A stretch of DNA of 64,000 nucleotides from Mesorhizobium sp. M8A.F.Ca.ET.218.01.1.1 (GTDB lineage Bacteria > Pseudomonadota > Alphaproteobacteria > Rhizobiales > Rhizobiaceae). The stretch spans positions 124,001 to 188,000 of the forward strand of contig NZ_SRUZ01000004.1 of NCBI RefSeq assembly GCF_004791165.1. The letters run 5' to 3'. Position numbers and translations under genes: made by a program. Positions within the stretch are counted from its first letter, which is position 1; every line of letters begins with the position of its first letter. The notes below the pieces were generated by a model. It was given only the letters and a program-made list of their open reading frames with translations, did not search any database and was not told where the DNA came from. Below are positions 31,205 to 39,733 of this stretch, piece after piece.

Positions 31205-31813
31205 GTGGCGTTGAGTAGGCTTGGAACAGGCGGGTTGAAATCAGCTGCGCTGCTGGCTGTCCTGGCGGTTGCCGGTTGCGCGGCTCTCGGCGGCAAGCCG
31301 GCACCGCTCGACACGTTCGAACTGTCGGCGCCATCGGTCGACGCGCATGGCCATAGCCGCAAGCAAATCCTGATCGCCCAGCCTTCGGCGTTGAAGGCGC
31401 TGGACAGCCAGAACATCGTCATCAAACCCTCCGACCGCTCGATCCAGTATCTGAAGGGCGCGCAATGGGCCGACCGCCTGCCGCTGATCGTGCAGGCGCG
31501 GCTGGCCGAGACGTTCCAGCGCTCGGGCAGCTTTGCCGGCGTCGGCAAGCCGGGCGAGGGGCTGGCGATCGACTATCAGGTGATCGTCGAGGTCCGGTCC
31601 TTCGAGGTCCGCGTCAATGGCGGCGAACATGCCGAGGTCGACCTGTTCGTGCGCCTGCTCAACGACCGCAACGGCGAAGTGAAGGCTTCCAAGAACTTCA
31701 CCGCATCCGCACCCGTATCAGGCAGCGGCAACCCGGCCTATGTCGGCGCGCTCGACGCGGCCTTCGGCGATGCGGCCAAGCAGATCGTCCGCTGGACCGA
31801 TTCGGTGATCTGA
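31205..31813 (+). CDS. ABC-type transport auxiliary lipoprotein (Mla/Pqi system)
   Basis: A 202-residue lipoprotein. The signal ends with the lipobox VAGC (the acylated Cys in LAVAGCAALGG). The body has the PqiC/ABC_trans_aux pattern: DTFELSAPS, then IQYLKGAQWADRLPLIVQARLAETFQRSG, and VEVRSFEVRVNGGEHAEVDLFVRL. In related systems this lipoprotein sits in the outer membrane and receives the MCE complex. It starts with GTG at 31205, 79 bases after mlaD, and ends the operon. Confidence 0.87.
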   Translation: MALSRLGTGGLKSAALLAVLAVAGCAALGGKPAPLDTFELSAPSVDAHGHSRKQILIAQPSALKALDSQNIVIKPSDRSIQYLKGAQWADRLPLIVQARLAETFQRSGSFAGVGKPGEGLAIDYQVIVEVRSFEVRVNGGEHAEVDLFVRLLNDRNGEVKASKNFTASAPVSGSGNPAYVGALDAAFGDAAKQIVRWTDSVI

Positions 31814-31845
31814 GCGCCAGACGCGCAGGAGTTCCATCTTTCGGG

Positions 31846-32460
31846 CTACGGACGGTCGAAGACGTCCGGCCGCAGCTTTCCAGTCTTCATCAGGTGCTGC
31901 AGGGTGTAGGTGACGGACAGCGCATCGTCTAGCGCGTCATGCCCCTGCAATGGCGGGTGTTCGACGCCGTAATATTGCGCAAGCTTGTTGCTCGGTGTCC
32001 TTGCCAGGTCCTCGATCGGCATGCCGGCCGCGATCAGCAGTTTCACGGCGTTGTCGAACCGGGTGGCCGGGATGGGCGGCTTGATGCCCGCGACATAGCA
32101 ACTGATGGCGATCATGTTCAGTTCGTCCTTGCCCCAGGACCAGAACCGAGCTCCATCGGAAAACCGATCGACGCCGGCAAGGGCTTCTTCCAGCCCGACG
32201 CCTTCGGCCTCGATGATTTCTTCGGTGATGCCGGTCAGCCCGGTGAAGAACGGATCGAGCGCGTATCTCTCGCCGAATCAGTCTTTCGGCGGGATGTAGG
32301 CCTTGTGCGTGCCCAGCACGGGGAAGTCGCCTTCGAGGCCGAGCCTTGCAGCCCCGATCTGGGCGATGACCGGATCCGGGTCATGGGCCGCGCACCAGTA
32401 TCTGCGTTGTGAGCCCTCAAGGCAGAGAAACTCGCAGTCGAAGATGATTGCCGTCTTCAC
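31846..32460 (-). pseudogene. DEDDh 3'-5' exonuclease broken by one in-frame TGA
   Basis: Reading from the ATG at 32460 gives an exonuclease that starts MKTAIIFDCEFLCLEG (the Exo I DxE motif, as FDCEF), runs to AYIPPKD and hits TGA at 32278-32280. The very same frame continues without a gap as FGERYALDPFFTG, then VDRFSDGARFWSWGKDEL, and finishes with HDALDDALSVTYTL (the Exo III HxxxxD motif). The stop therefore lies in codon 61 of a 204-codon gene with both sides intact; a CGA to TGA or TGG to TGA change explains it. No SECIS-like structure is expected in this family. The residual pieces are 60 and at most 143 residues. Confidence 0.85.
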
Positions 32461-32542
32461 AAGTCAGTATCCGGTTCCGGAAAAGCGAGACCAAACCCGG
32501 ATGCGTCTTCCAGGTGCGAGATCAGTCCCTTCAAGAAAAAAG

Positions 32543-32574
32543 GCGGGAGACAAATCCCCCGCCTTTTTCGTTTT
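32543..32574 (-). terminator. Bidirectional terminator after the GPR-like gene
   Basis: On the plus strand AAAAAAGGCGGGAG is followed by ACAAATC and then CCCCGCCTTTTTCG, so stems with A-tract and T-tract form in either direction. It lies 15 bases beyond the stop (32589, minus strand) of the giant gene. It ends that transcript and stops readthrough from the opposite side. Confidence 0.8.
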
Positions 32575-32588
32575 GGCTTGGCGACCGC

Positions 32589-35500
32589 TTAGTGCAGGCG
32601 GCCGCTGGCATGGGCCAGCATGGTGTAGACCTTGCCGGTGTCCGACGTGAGATAGGTCTGCGCCATGATGTTGTCGCGGTCGTTGCGCGAGACATCCTTG
32701 AGCAGCTTCTCGAAATCGTCGCAATAGCGGTCGACGGCGGCGCGGAATTCGGCCTCCGCCTGGTACTTGCGGCGGATTTCGTCGAACGTCTGCTGGCCTT
32801 TCAGCGTGTAGAGCCTGCGCGTGAACACGTCACGCTCGCCACGACGGTAGCGGTTCCACAGCTCGATCGAGGCATCGTGATCGATGGCCCGCGCGATATC
32901 GACGGACAGCGAGTTCAGCGATTCCACGACATGCAGCGGGGAACGCTGGGCAGGGGCCGGGCGCGGTGCTTCCGCGGGCGCTTGGGGGGCCGCCGGCCTG
33001 AGGTCGGCATCGTTCGACGCGGCGGTCAGCAGATCACGCACCCAGCCGCCTTGCGGCGCGCGGGCACCGGCGTCAGCGGCACGCTGGCGTGGTGCTGCCT
33101 CCGCCGGACGCTCCAGATCGAGCGTGCCGCGCAGTCCCGCGCCGCCCAGCGGTGCCTGCGGCGGGCGCAGATCCGCCTGCTGCGGTGCCGGAGCGCGACG
33201 GGGCGGCTCGGTGGCGCGTGCCGCCGGTGCCTGCGGCGCCGGACGCAAGGGACGCGGTTCCGAGGAGTCGCCGCCACGACCGGATTTCGCAACGATATCC
33301 GAAAGTTCCTTCAAGGCGTTGATCTGCTCGGAAACGGCGCGGCGGATGGCCGAGGTCGATTCCTTGGCCTCTTCCGGCATCTCGATGACGCCTTTCTTGA
33401 GCTCGGCGCGGGTGAGGTCGAGCTCGCTCTTGATCGAGCCCGCCGTGCGCCGCATCTCCTCGGTGGCATCGGCGAAGCGCTTGGTTGCCGACTCGACGAC
33501 CTCGGTGATGGCGTTGCGGATCTTGTCGGCCGATTCCAGCGTCTTGCCTTCGGCGTTCTGCAGCGTCTGGCCGACGAGGTTTTCGAAAGAACGCATGACC
33601 CTTTCGAGATCTTCCGACTTCTTGACCAGGCCAACGGCGAGATCCTCGAGCGACGACTGTCTTTCCAGCGTGTGTTCGAGGTTGCTCTGGGCCGAGCTCA
33701 GGAGGTCCGAGGCGCCGGCGAGCAGGCGGCTGTGTTCGTCGAACTTGGTGGCGATCGAGGCGACCTCACGCAAGGTCGACGACGACAGTTCCGTCAGCCT
33801 TGTCGTGTTCGAATCGACCAGACGCGCCGAGCTGGCAAAGGTCTGCGCCGCCTTTTCGGTGGTTGCCGCGAAGCTTTGCGTGCTGCCGGTCAGACGTTGG
33901 TCGACCTCGCCGAGGTTGACCGCGGCCTGCTCGATCAACTGACCGAGCTGCGAGCTGGACTTGGTCATCCGGCCGATGAGATCGGCGACGCTGTCGGACA
34001 GCGACGAACGGGCGCCTTCGACCGCCGACAAGGTTTCGGCGGTGCGGCTGGCCAGCGCGTTGACCAGCGTCGCATTCTCGCTGCGCAGCTTCTCGGCCGC
34101 GCGTTCGGTGACCTCTTCCATGCTCTTCTGCAGGTCCGAGCCGCCCTGGGCGAAGCGCTCGACCAAAGGCCGCGCGGTTTCGTCGAGGATCTTCGACATC
34201 TCGGCGGACCGCGCCGCGAGCATGGTGTTGAGCTCGCGGGTGTTGGCGCCGATCGTCTTGGCGGCATCGTTGGTGCTCTGGCCGATATGCTGGCCGACCG
34301 CGGTGAAGGTCTCCGCGATCACATTGGCACGCGTTACGAGTTGCGCCTCGGCGGTCGATATCTGCTCGTTGAGCTTCTGGCCCATCGTCTCGGCCGTGTA
34401 GGCGAGCCGGTTTTCGACGCCGGCGATCTGCTCTTCGACACGGGCGGCCGCGGCCGCCGCGCTCGATGCAAGACGCTCGTCGGCGCCGGCAAGCGCCTGC
34501 TCGATTTCGCGCGCATGCACGGCCAGTTCCTGACCGGTCTGGCGGGCACGATCGGCGACCCTCTGCTCGGTGCTGGCGAAGGCGCCGACAATGGTCTGCG
34601 CATGCTCGCCGATCGTCGAGGTGCTGTCGGCGATGCGCGAAACCAGGCGCTGGTCGGCGTCGTCGAAGATGCGGGCGATTTCGGACGCCCGGCTGGACAG
34701 CGCATCCGAACCCTCGGCGATGCGCGAGACCAAATGCTGGTCGGCGGCGTCGAAAATGCGGCCAAGGTCCGACGCGCGGGCGGCGAGCGCCTCGGCGGAT
34801 TCGCCGATGCGCATGCCGAGCCGCTGGTCGGCGCTTTCGAAGTTGCGCAGGATGTCGCCGGCGCGGGCGGCCAGCGATTGCGCCGTTTCCACGGCCCGGG
34901 CGACGAGCTTCTGGTCGGCCGCGTCGAATGTGCCGGCAATCTCGCTTGCGCGGGCGGCCAGCTGATCCGCAGTCTCCTGGGCACGGGCGGCGAGCTTTTG
35001 GTCCGTCATGTCGAAGGTGCCGGCGATCTCGCCAGCGCGAGCGGCGAGCTGATCGGCGGTTTCATGGGCGCGGGCCAGCAGCGAGCTGGACGTGTCGTCG
35101 GCGCGGGCGAGCAAGGCGTTCGACGTATCTTCCGCGCGGGCGTGGAGGCGACGATCGGCCTCCTCGAAGGTGCGGGCAATGTCTTCGGCCCGTGCCAGCA
35201 GGGCGGCGGACGTCTGTTCGGCGCGCTCGGCGATCTTGCGATCGGCGTCGCTGAAGGCCGCACCGGCCTGCTCGTGCAGCGTGCTGGTGACTTCCAGGAC
35301 CTTTTCGCGCAAGGCGCCGGCGACGAAGACCGCGCTCTTCTCGAGGACGCTGCGGACGTTGTCGACACCAGTCGACAGGGCGCGCTCCATGGTGCCGGCG
35401 CGTTCCTCGATGATGCCGGTCTGGCGGCTGAACGCCTGCTCGATCTTGTCGACATCGGCGGCGATGGCGGCGGAAATGTCCGTGCTCCGGGCCGCAATCT

Positions 35501-38500
35501 GGTCGATATGGCCGGACAGCGAGCGATCGACGTCCTTGCGGGTCTCGGCGAGCTTGCCGAGATCATCTTCCAGCGCCCGGCTGAGCATATTGCGGCCTTC
35601 GGACAACTTGCCGACATGCCCGGCGATGATGTCGTCGATATCGCCGCGGCTTTCGGTCAGCCTCTGCAGGTCGGCTTCGAGAGCGCGCTTGAGAATGTCG
35701 CGGCCCTCGGCGAGCTTCTCGACCTGGCCGGCCACCAAGCCGTCGATGCTGGAGCGGCTCTCGGCCAGCTTGGCGAGATCGGCCTCCAGCGCACGCTTGA
35801 GGACATCACGGCCTTCGGCGAGCTTCTCGACCTGACCGGCGACCAGCCCGTCGATGCTGGAGCGGCTCTCGGCTAGCTTGGCAAGATCGTCTTCGAGCGC
35901 CTTCGACAAGGTCGAACGCTCCTGGACAAGCCGTTCCGCGTGATTGTTGACGTGGCCGCTAACGGTCAGCAGGTCCGCCTCGAGCGCTCTCGACAAGGTC
36001 GAACGATCCTGGGCGAGCCGCTCGGTGTGGCTGTTGACGTGGCTGCCGACAGTTTCGAGGTCGGCCTCAAGCGCCTTCGACAGTGTCGAACGCTCCTGGG
36101 CAAGTCGGTCCGAGTGGCTGTTGACAAGGCTGTTGACGGTTTCGAGATCGGCCTCCAGCGCGCGGGCGAACTGGGCGCGGTCGTCGACCAGTTTCTGGGA
36201 CTGGTCGGTAACGGTGTTCCTGACCGTGTTGAGGTCGGCCTCCAATGCGCGGCGCAGGATGTCGCGACCTTCGGCGAGCTTCTCGACCTGGCCGGCGACC
36301 AGCCCGTCGATGCTGGAGCGGCTTTCGGCCAGTTTCGCGAGATCGTCCTCCAGCGCTTTCGACAAGGTCGAGCGATCCTGAACCAGCCTGTTCATGTGGT
36401 CGGCGATGACGCTGTTCACGTTCTGCAGATCGGCTTCCAGAACGCGCGAGAGCTGCCCGCGATCCTCGGCAAGTTTGTCCGACTGGCTCGATATGACGTT
36501 CTTGATGGTGTTGAGGTCGGATTCCAGCGCACGCTTGAGAATGTCGCGGCCTTCAGCGAGCTTCTCGACCTGGCCGGCGACCAGCCCGTCGATGCTGGCG
36601 CGGCTTTCGGCCAGCTTGGCGAGGTCGGCTTCAAGCGTCTGCGACAGCAGCCCGCGGTCTTCCGCCAGGCGTCCCGAATGGCTGTCGATCAGGCCGCGTA
36701 TGCCCGACAAGTCGCTTTCGAGCGAACGGCCGAGCTGCGTGCGGTCTTCGGCCAGTTTCGCCGAATGCGCCTCGATCAGGTTCTTGATACCGGCAATGTC
36801 GTTTTCCAGCGCCTTGGCGAGCACCGCGCGGCCCTCGGCGATTTTCTCGACCTGGCCGGCGACAAGGCCGTCTATGTCGGCGCGGCTGTCGGACAATTTG
36901 CCGAGATCAGCTTCCAAAGCGCGCGACAGGATGTTGCGGCCTTCAGCCAGTTTTCCGACATGTCCGGCGACCATTTCATCAATGATCGTACGAGCTTGCA
37001 CCAATTTACCAGAGTCTTCGTTGAGGGCCAGAGAGAGCCGGTTGCGGCCTTCTTCCAGCCTTTCGAGGTGGCTGCCGAGCGACGCATCGATGGCGGCGCG
37101 CGATTCGTTGACCTTGCGCAGGTCTTCTTCGAGCGCACGCGCTATCAGGCTGCGGCCTTCGGCCAGCTTCTGCACCTGGTTGGTCACCGCGGCATCGATG
37201 CCGGCGCGGCCCTCGGCGAATTTCGCCAGGTCCGCCTGCATGGCTTCCGCCATGCGCTCGCGGCTCTCGGAAAGCTTGCGGCTGTGGTTTTCGACGGCTT
37301 CCTCGATACCGACGCGGGCGTCGGCAAGTCTCTGGATGTCGGCGTCGAAGGAGCGCGACACGACGTGGCGGGCTGCCTCCATGCGGCCGGCGAAATCGCT
37401 GGCGCGCGCTTCGAGCATGGACGAGGTCGAGGTGACGATGTCGGCCATGTCGGCGCCGATCTGGGTCTTGCCCTGATCGATCATGGCCGACAGCGTGTCC
37501 TTGCTCTCGGCGAAGGTGTGAGCGATTTCACGGGCACGCTCGACCAGCGTTTCGTTGATCTGGCGGGCGCGGGCTTCCAGCGCTGCATTGAGCTTCTGCG
37601 TGCCGGTATCCAGCGCTTCGGCGCGGGTCTGGAATTCGCTGATCAGCGCCTGGCCGCGTTCGGCCAAGGTGCGCTCGATGCCGTTGAGGCTGGCTTCGAA
37701 CTCGGAATTGAGGGTGCGCGCGGCGCCGCCGAGCAGCGACACCATGCCGGTGGTGCGGTCGTCGAGCAGGTCGGTCAACGAGCGGGTCAAGCCGTCCGTG
37801 GTGTCCGTCAGCTTGGCGATGCGGGTATCGAGCAGGCTGGCGAACGCCTCGCCGGAGGTCGAAAGCCGGTCGGTGATGTTGTCGAGCCGGCCTTCGACCG
37901 AGTCGAAGATCGACATCGAGCTTTCATTGATGCGGTCGATCAGCGTGTCGCCGGAATTGGTGATCGTCATCGACAGCTTGGTCGACGCATTGAGGATGCT
38001 GTCGCGGATGATGTCGCTTGCCGCGCCGATTTCATCGCGCAAGGTCTCGTGCGCGCCGGAGATCGAGGCGCGGACACGTTCGGCATGGGAAACCACGGCT
38101 TCGCGTTCACTGCCCAGCCCATCGACCAGCGACCGAATCCGGGTTTCGTTTTCCGAATAGGAGCGTTCGATCTGGTTGACCTCGCTGTGGACCAGCGTTT
38201 CCAGCTCCACGGCACGGGCAAGCGTGCGTTCGATGCCCTCGCCCATGGCGGCCACCTCGCGGCGGACGGCCTGGCCGATCATCATGACGCGATCCTGGGC
38301 CATGTTTTCCGGCTCGGTCAGGCGGAAGGCCACTTCCGTCATCGATTGCGCGGCGATGCGCATGTCCTGGGCGCGGCGGATCATCGCCGCGAAGGCCCAG
38401 AACAGGATGACGGGCACGATTGCCGCGACCGCGAGGCCGATCAGTTCGGGGCGGGCGAAAAACTGGTCCAGCGTGCGTATCCGCCAGATGCCCGGTCCAA

Positions 38501-38945
38501 AAAGCAGGTTGGCCAGTCCGCCGGCGCCCGCTATCCAGGCGAGCGAGACAAAGGCGATGACCCAGTAGATGGTGTTGGAGGCGCGCCTGTTCAGGCTGTG
38601 CAGAAGGGTCTTGTAATCTTTCTGGCGATCGTCGTTGGCTGGCGCGAAACCAGCGGGCTGGCCACCATTGCGCGTCTCCACCGGGCGAAGTTCGGCCGGC
38701 TTGGCCTTCGGCGCGGGCTTCGCGGCCTGAGCCTGATTGACGACGGGCGCCGGCTGCTGATTGCGTCCCTCGCGTGCCAACTCGTCGGCGGCCTGCGATA
38801 TCTGCGCTTCCAGATCTTCCATCGAAGCCGCGATATCGAGGTCGCCGCTGTCGGTATCGCTGCTCAGGTCGAGATCGAGCGCTTTTTCGAGTTCCCTGGC
38901 TACGTCGCTGTCGAGAGTTCTGGTCGTTGTTGGTTTCTTCGCCAT
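32589..38945 (-). CDS. gpr: Giant membrane-anchored coiled-coil protein, GPR/RgsE (growth pole ring) homologue
   Basis: A 2118-residue protein, almost the length I recall for Agrobacterium GPR (about 2115), which forms a ring at the growing pole and is needed for unipolar growth. Start at ATG 38945 (MAKKPTTTRT) with GAAGG upstream. Residues 1-110 are acidic then Pro/Ala-rich; two membrane helices lie at about 124-149 and 168-189; from ~200 to ~1900 it is almost pure helix. That region has a 29-residue array (LAARASEIAGTFDAADQKL-type, coded at about 34580-35220) and a 36/29-residue array (AESRSSIDGLVAGQVEKLAE-type, about 35510-37360). The C-terminus has a Pro/Arg/Ala-rich linker and a conserved globular end (VFTRRLYTLKGQQTFDEIRRKY). 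Such proteins are often misannotated as kinesin- or apolipoprotein-like. Confidence 0.85.
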   Translation of the reverse strand: MAKKPTTTRTLDSDVARELEKALDLDLSSDTDSGDLDIAASMEDLEAQISQAADELAREGRNQQPAPVVNQAQAAKPAPKAKPAELRPVETRNGGQPAGFAPANDDRQKDYKTLLHSLNRRASNTIYWVIAFVSLAWIAGAGGLANLLFGPGIWRIRTLDQFFARPELIGLAVAAIVPVILFWAFAAMIRRAQDMRIAAQSMTEVAFRLTEPENMAQDRVMMIGQAVRREVAAMGEGIERTLARAVELETLVHSEVNQIERSYSENETRIRSLVDGLGSEREAVVSHAERVRASISGAHETLRDEIGAASDIIRDSILNASTKLSMTITNSGDTLIDRINESSMSIFDSVEGRLDNITDRLSTSGEAFASLLDTRIAKLTDTTDGLTRSLTDLLDDRTTGMVSLLGGAARTLNSEFEASLNGIERTLAERGQALISEFQTRAEALDTGTQKLNAALEARARQINETLVERAREIAHTFAESKDTLSAMIDQGKTQIGADMADIVTSTSSMLEARASDFAGRMEAARHVVSRSFDADIQRLADARVGIEEAVENHSRKLSESRERMAEAMQADLAKFAEGRAGIDAAVTNQVQKLAEGRSLIARALEEDLRKVNESRAAIDASLGSHLERLEEGRNRLSLALNEDSGKLVQARTIIDEMVAGHVGKLAEGRNILSRALEADLGKLSDSRADIDGLVAGQVEKIAEGRAVLAKALENDIAGIKNLIEAHSAKLAEDRTQLGRSLESDLSGIRGLIDSHSGRLAEDRGLLSQTLEADLAKLAESRASIDGLVAGQVEKLAEGRDILKRALESDLNTIKNVISSQSDKLAEDRGQLSRVLEADLQNVNSVIADHMNRLVQDRSTLSKALEDDLAKLAESRSSIDGLVAGQVEKLAEGRDILRRALEADLNTVRNTVTDQSQKLVDDRAQFARALEADLETVNSLVNSHSDRLAQERSTLSKALEADLETVGSHVNSHTERLAQDRSTLSRALEADLLTVSGHVNNHAERLVQERSTLSKALEDDLAKLAESRSSIDGLVAGQVEKLAEGRDVLKRALEADLAKLAESRSSIDGLVAGQVEKLAEGRDILKRALEADLQRLTESRGDIDDIIAGHVGKLSEGRNMLSRALEDDLGKLAETRKDVDRSLSGHIDQIAARSTDISAAIAADVDKIEQAFSRQTGIIEERAGTMERALSTGVDNVRSVLEKSAVFVAGALREKVLEVTSTLHEQAGAAFSDADRKIAERAEQTSAALLARAEDIARTFEEADRRLHARAEDTSNALLARADDTSSSLLARAHETADQLAARAGEIAGTFDMTDQKLAARAQETADQLAARASEIAGTFDAADQKLVARAVETAQSLAARAGDILRNFESADQRLGMRIGESAEALAARASDLGRIFDAADQHLVSRIAEGSDALSSRASEIARIFDDADQRLVSRIADSTSTIGEHAQTIVGAFASTEQRVADRARQTGQELAVHAREIEQALAGADERLASSAAAAAARVEEQIAGVENRLAYTAETMGQKLNEQISTAEAQLVTRANVIAETFTAVGQHIGQSTNDAAKTIGANTRELNTMLAARSAEMSKILDETARPLVERFAQGGSDLQKSMEEVTERAAEKLRSENATLVNALASRTAETLSAVEGARSSLSDSVADLIGRMTKSSSQLGQLIEQAAVNLGEVDQRLTGSTQSFAATTEKAAQTFASSARLVDSNTTRLTELSSSTLREVASIATKFDEHSRLLAGASDLLSSAQSNLEHTLERQSSLEDLAVGLVKKSEDLERVMRSFENLVGQTLQNAEGKTLESADKIRNAITEVVESATKRFADATEEMRRTAGSIKSELDLTRAELKKGVIEMPEEAKESTSAIRRAVSEQINALKELSDIVAKSGRGGDSSEPRPLRPAPQAPAARATEPPRRAPAPQQADLRPPQAPLGGAGLRGTLDLERPAEAAPRQRAADAGARAPQGGWVRDLLTAASNDADLRPAAPQAPAEAPRPAPAQRSPLHVVESLNSLSVDIARAIDHDASIELWNRYRRGERDVFTRRLYTLKGQQTFDEIRRKYQAEAEFRAAVDRYCDDFEKLLKDVSRNDRDNIMAQTYLTSDTGKVYTMLAHASGRLH
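34580..35220 (-). repeat. Tandem array of ~29-residue coiled-coil repeats inside gpr
   Basis: About nine units of 29 residues (87 bp) of the form ARAxETAxxLAARAxEIAxxFxxADQxL, one shortened to two 11-residue blocks (ARAEDTSNALL, ARADDTSSSLL). The DNA is clearly repetitive (blocks such as GCGGGCGGCGAG recur) but more diverged than the next array. Boundaries are by eye. Confidence 0.8.
35510..37360 (-). repeat. Tandem array of mixed 36- and 29-residue repeats inside gpr
   Basis: By eye about 19 units: some eleven of 36 residues (108 bp) with core SSIDGLVAGQVEKLAEGRD and some eight of 29 residues (87 bp) such as those with core LVNSHSDRLAQERSTLS. Each unit begins R/K-ALEADL. Several 36-residue units are nearly identical at DNA level (around 35700-35770, 35815-35880, 36275-36350 and 36545-36620), making unequal recombination likely. 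Confidence 0.85.
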
Positions 38946-39205
38946 GCCTTCGCTACCCTGTACTAGCTGCCGCGGGGGCTTATTAATTCTGGTTATCTTA
39001 CCCCCGCGCAGGAGGCTGAAAATGGACCCTCGTATCGTAATGACACAGGGGGGTAAAGAAAACATGCATTCCGCGGGATACGTAAAACTTTAAATATAAG
39101 GTTAACGGAACCGTGATTTGGGCGCCGTTTTCGCAACATTTTTCCCGGCCATTCATTAACCCGTTGTCCACTGGAATCGCCTAGTTTTTCAGGCGGCCGA
39201 AGAAA
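38946..39205. promoter_or_regulatory. Divergent promoter region between gpr and the HPt gene
   Basis: 260 bp with clearly AT-rich stretches (around 39085-39115 and 39130-39165), unlike the GC-rich genes on each side. It must hold promoters for gpr (minus) and the HPt gene (plus). I cannot assign exact -35/-10 boxes, and I see no clear CtrA half-site pair (TTAA-N7-TTAA). Confidence 0.5.
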
Positions 39206-39589
39206 ATGGAGTTCGAGTTCATGCGTGGCGAAAGCGGCATTGCCTTCTCAATGCCCGGGGGCGACGTATCGGGAACGAGGCAGTCCCGGCCGGTCGATTT
39301 GGCACACCTTGCCCGGCAAACGATGGGCGACCGCGCCCTTGAGCAGGAGGTGCTGGCGCTGTTTGTACAGCAGGCATTGGCGGTGCGCGACAAAATAGTC
39401 GATGCCGACATCAAGGACCGGCTGCTGCTGGCCCATGGTTTGAAAGGATCGGCCCGCGGCGTAGGCGCCTTCGCCATCGCCGATTGCGCCACCGATATCG
39501 AGCGCCGTCCGGAGGACGTCCAGACCCTCAAGCGGCTCGGCCGGCTGATCGACGAAATGCGCGACTTCATCGCCGCCATCAATCGCTGA
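39206..39589 (+). CDS. Histidine phosphotransfer (HPt) domain protein
   Basis: A 127-residue stand-alone HPt protein. The phospho-accepting site is H77 in LLLAHGLKGSARGVGAF, a good HxLKGxA match, within a predicted four-helix bundle. An N-terminal ~30-residue lead (rich in Gly/Ser) precedes the bundle. It would pass phosphate between a hybrid kinase and a response regulator, but no partner is adjacent; cckA lies 17 kb away and normally uses ChpT, a different fold. It is divergent from gpr. An alternative start is ATG 39221. Confidence 0.87.
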   Translation: MEFEFMRGESGIAFSMPGGDVSGTRQSRPVDLAHLARQTMGDRALEQEVLALFVQQALAVRDKIVDADIKDRLLLAHGLKGSARGVGAFAIADCATDIERRPEDVQTLKRLGRLIDEMRDFIAAINR

Positions 39590-39661
39590 TTCCGGTTTGC
39601 GACAAAAACGTCACGGAGCGCCGCTTTCGCGCGGCAGTTGACTTGTTTGCAGGAGTGATTA

Positions 39662-39726
39662 TCTCGGGCGAAACTCTCTTTCGTCCCAGGCGAAAGGCTC
39701 TTCGTCCCGGGCGAAACTCCCTTCAG
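39662..39726. repeat. Three tandem 21-22-bp direct repeats before the ferredoxin gene
   Basis: TCTCGGGCGAAACTCTCTTTCG (39662-39683), a second copy TCCCAGGCGAAAGGCTCTTCG (39684-39704) and a third TCCCGGGCGAAACTCCCTTCAG (39705-39726) share the core TCCCGGGCGAAA-CTCTTCG. They end seven bases before the ferredoxin ATG at 39734, with its AGGTGA ribosome site at the end of the last copy. Confidence 0.85.
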
Positions 39727-39733
39727 GTGACAA

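Noticed and set aside
32278..32280. TGA in the exonuclease as a selenocysteine codon
   Set aside because: No downstream SECIS-like hairpin was noticed, the family has no selenoprotein members known to me, and a simple nonsense change explains it.
32448..35876. A 1142-residue open frame on the plus strand, antisense to gpr
   Set aside because: It is a low-complexity frame created by the codon bias and repeats of gpr on the other strand; it has no start signal and no family resemblance.
35940..38966. A 1008-residue plus-strand frame, also antisense to gpr
   Set aside because: Same reason: mirrored repeats of the gpr array. The gpr frame has the ribosome site, membrane helices and a family.
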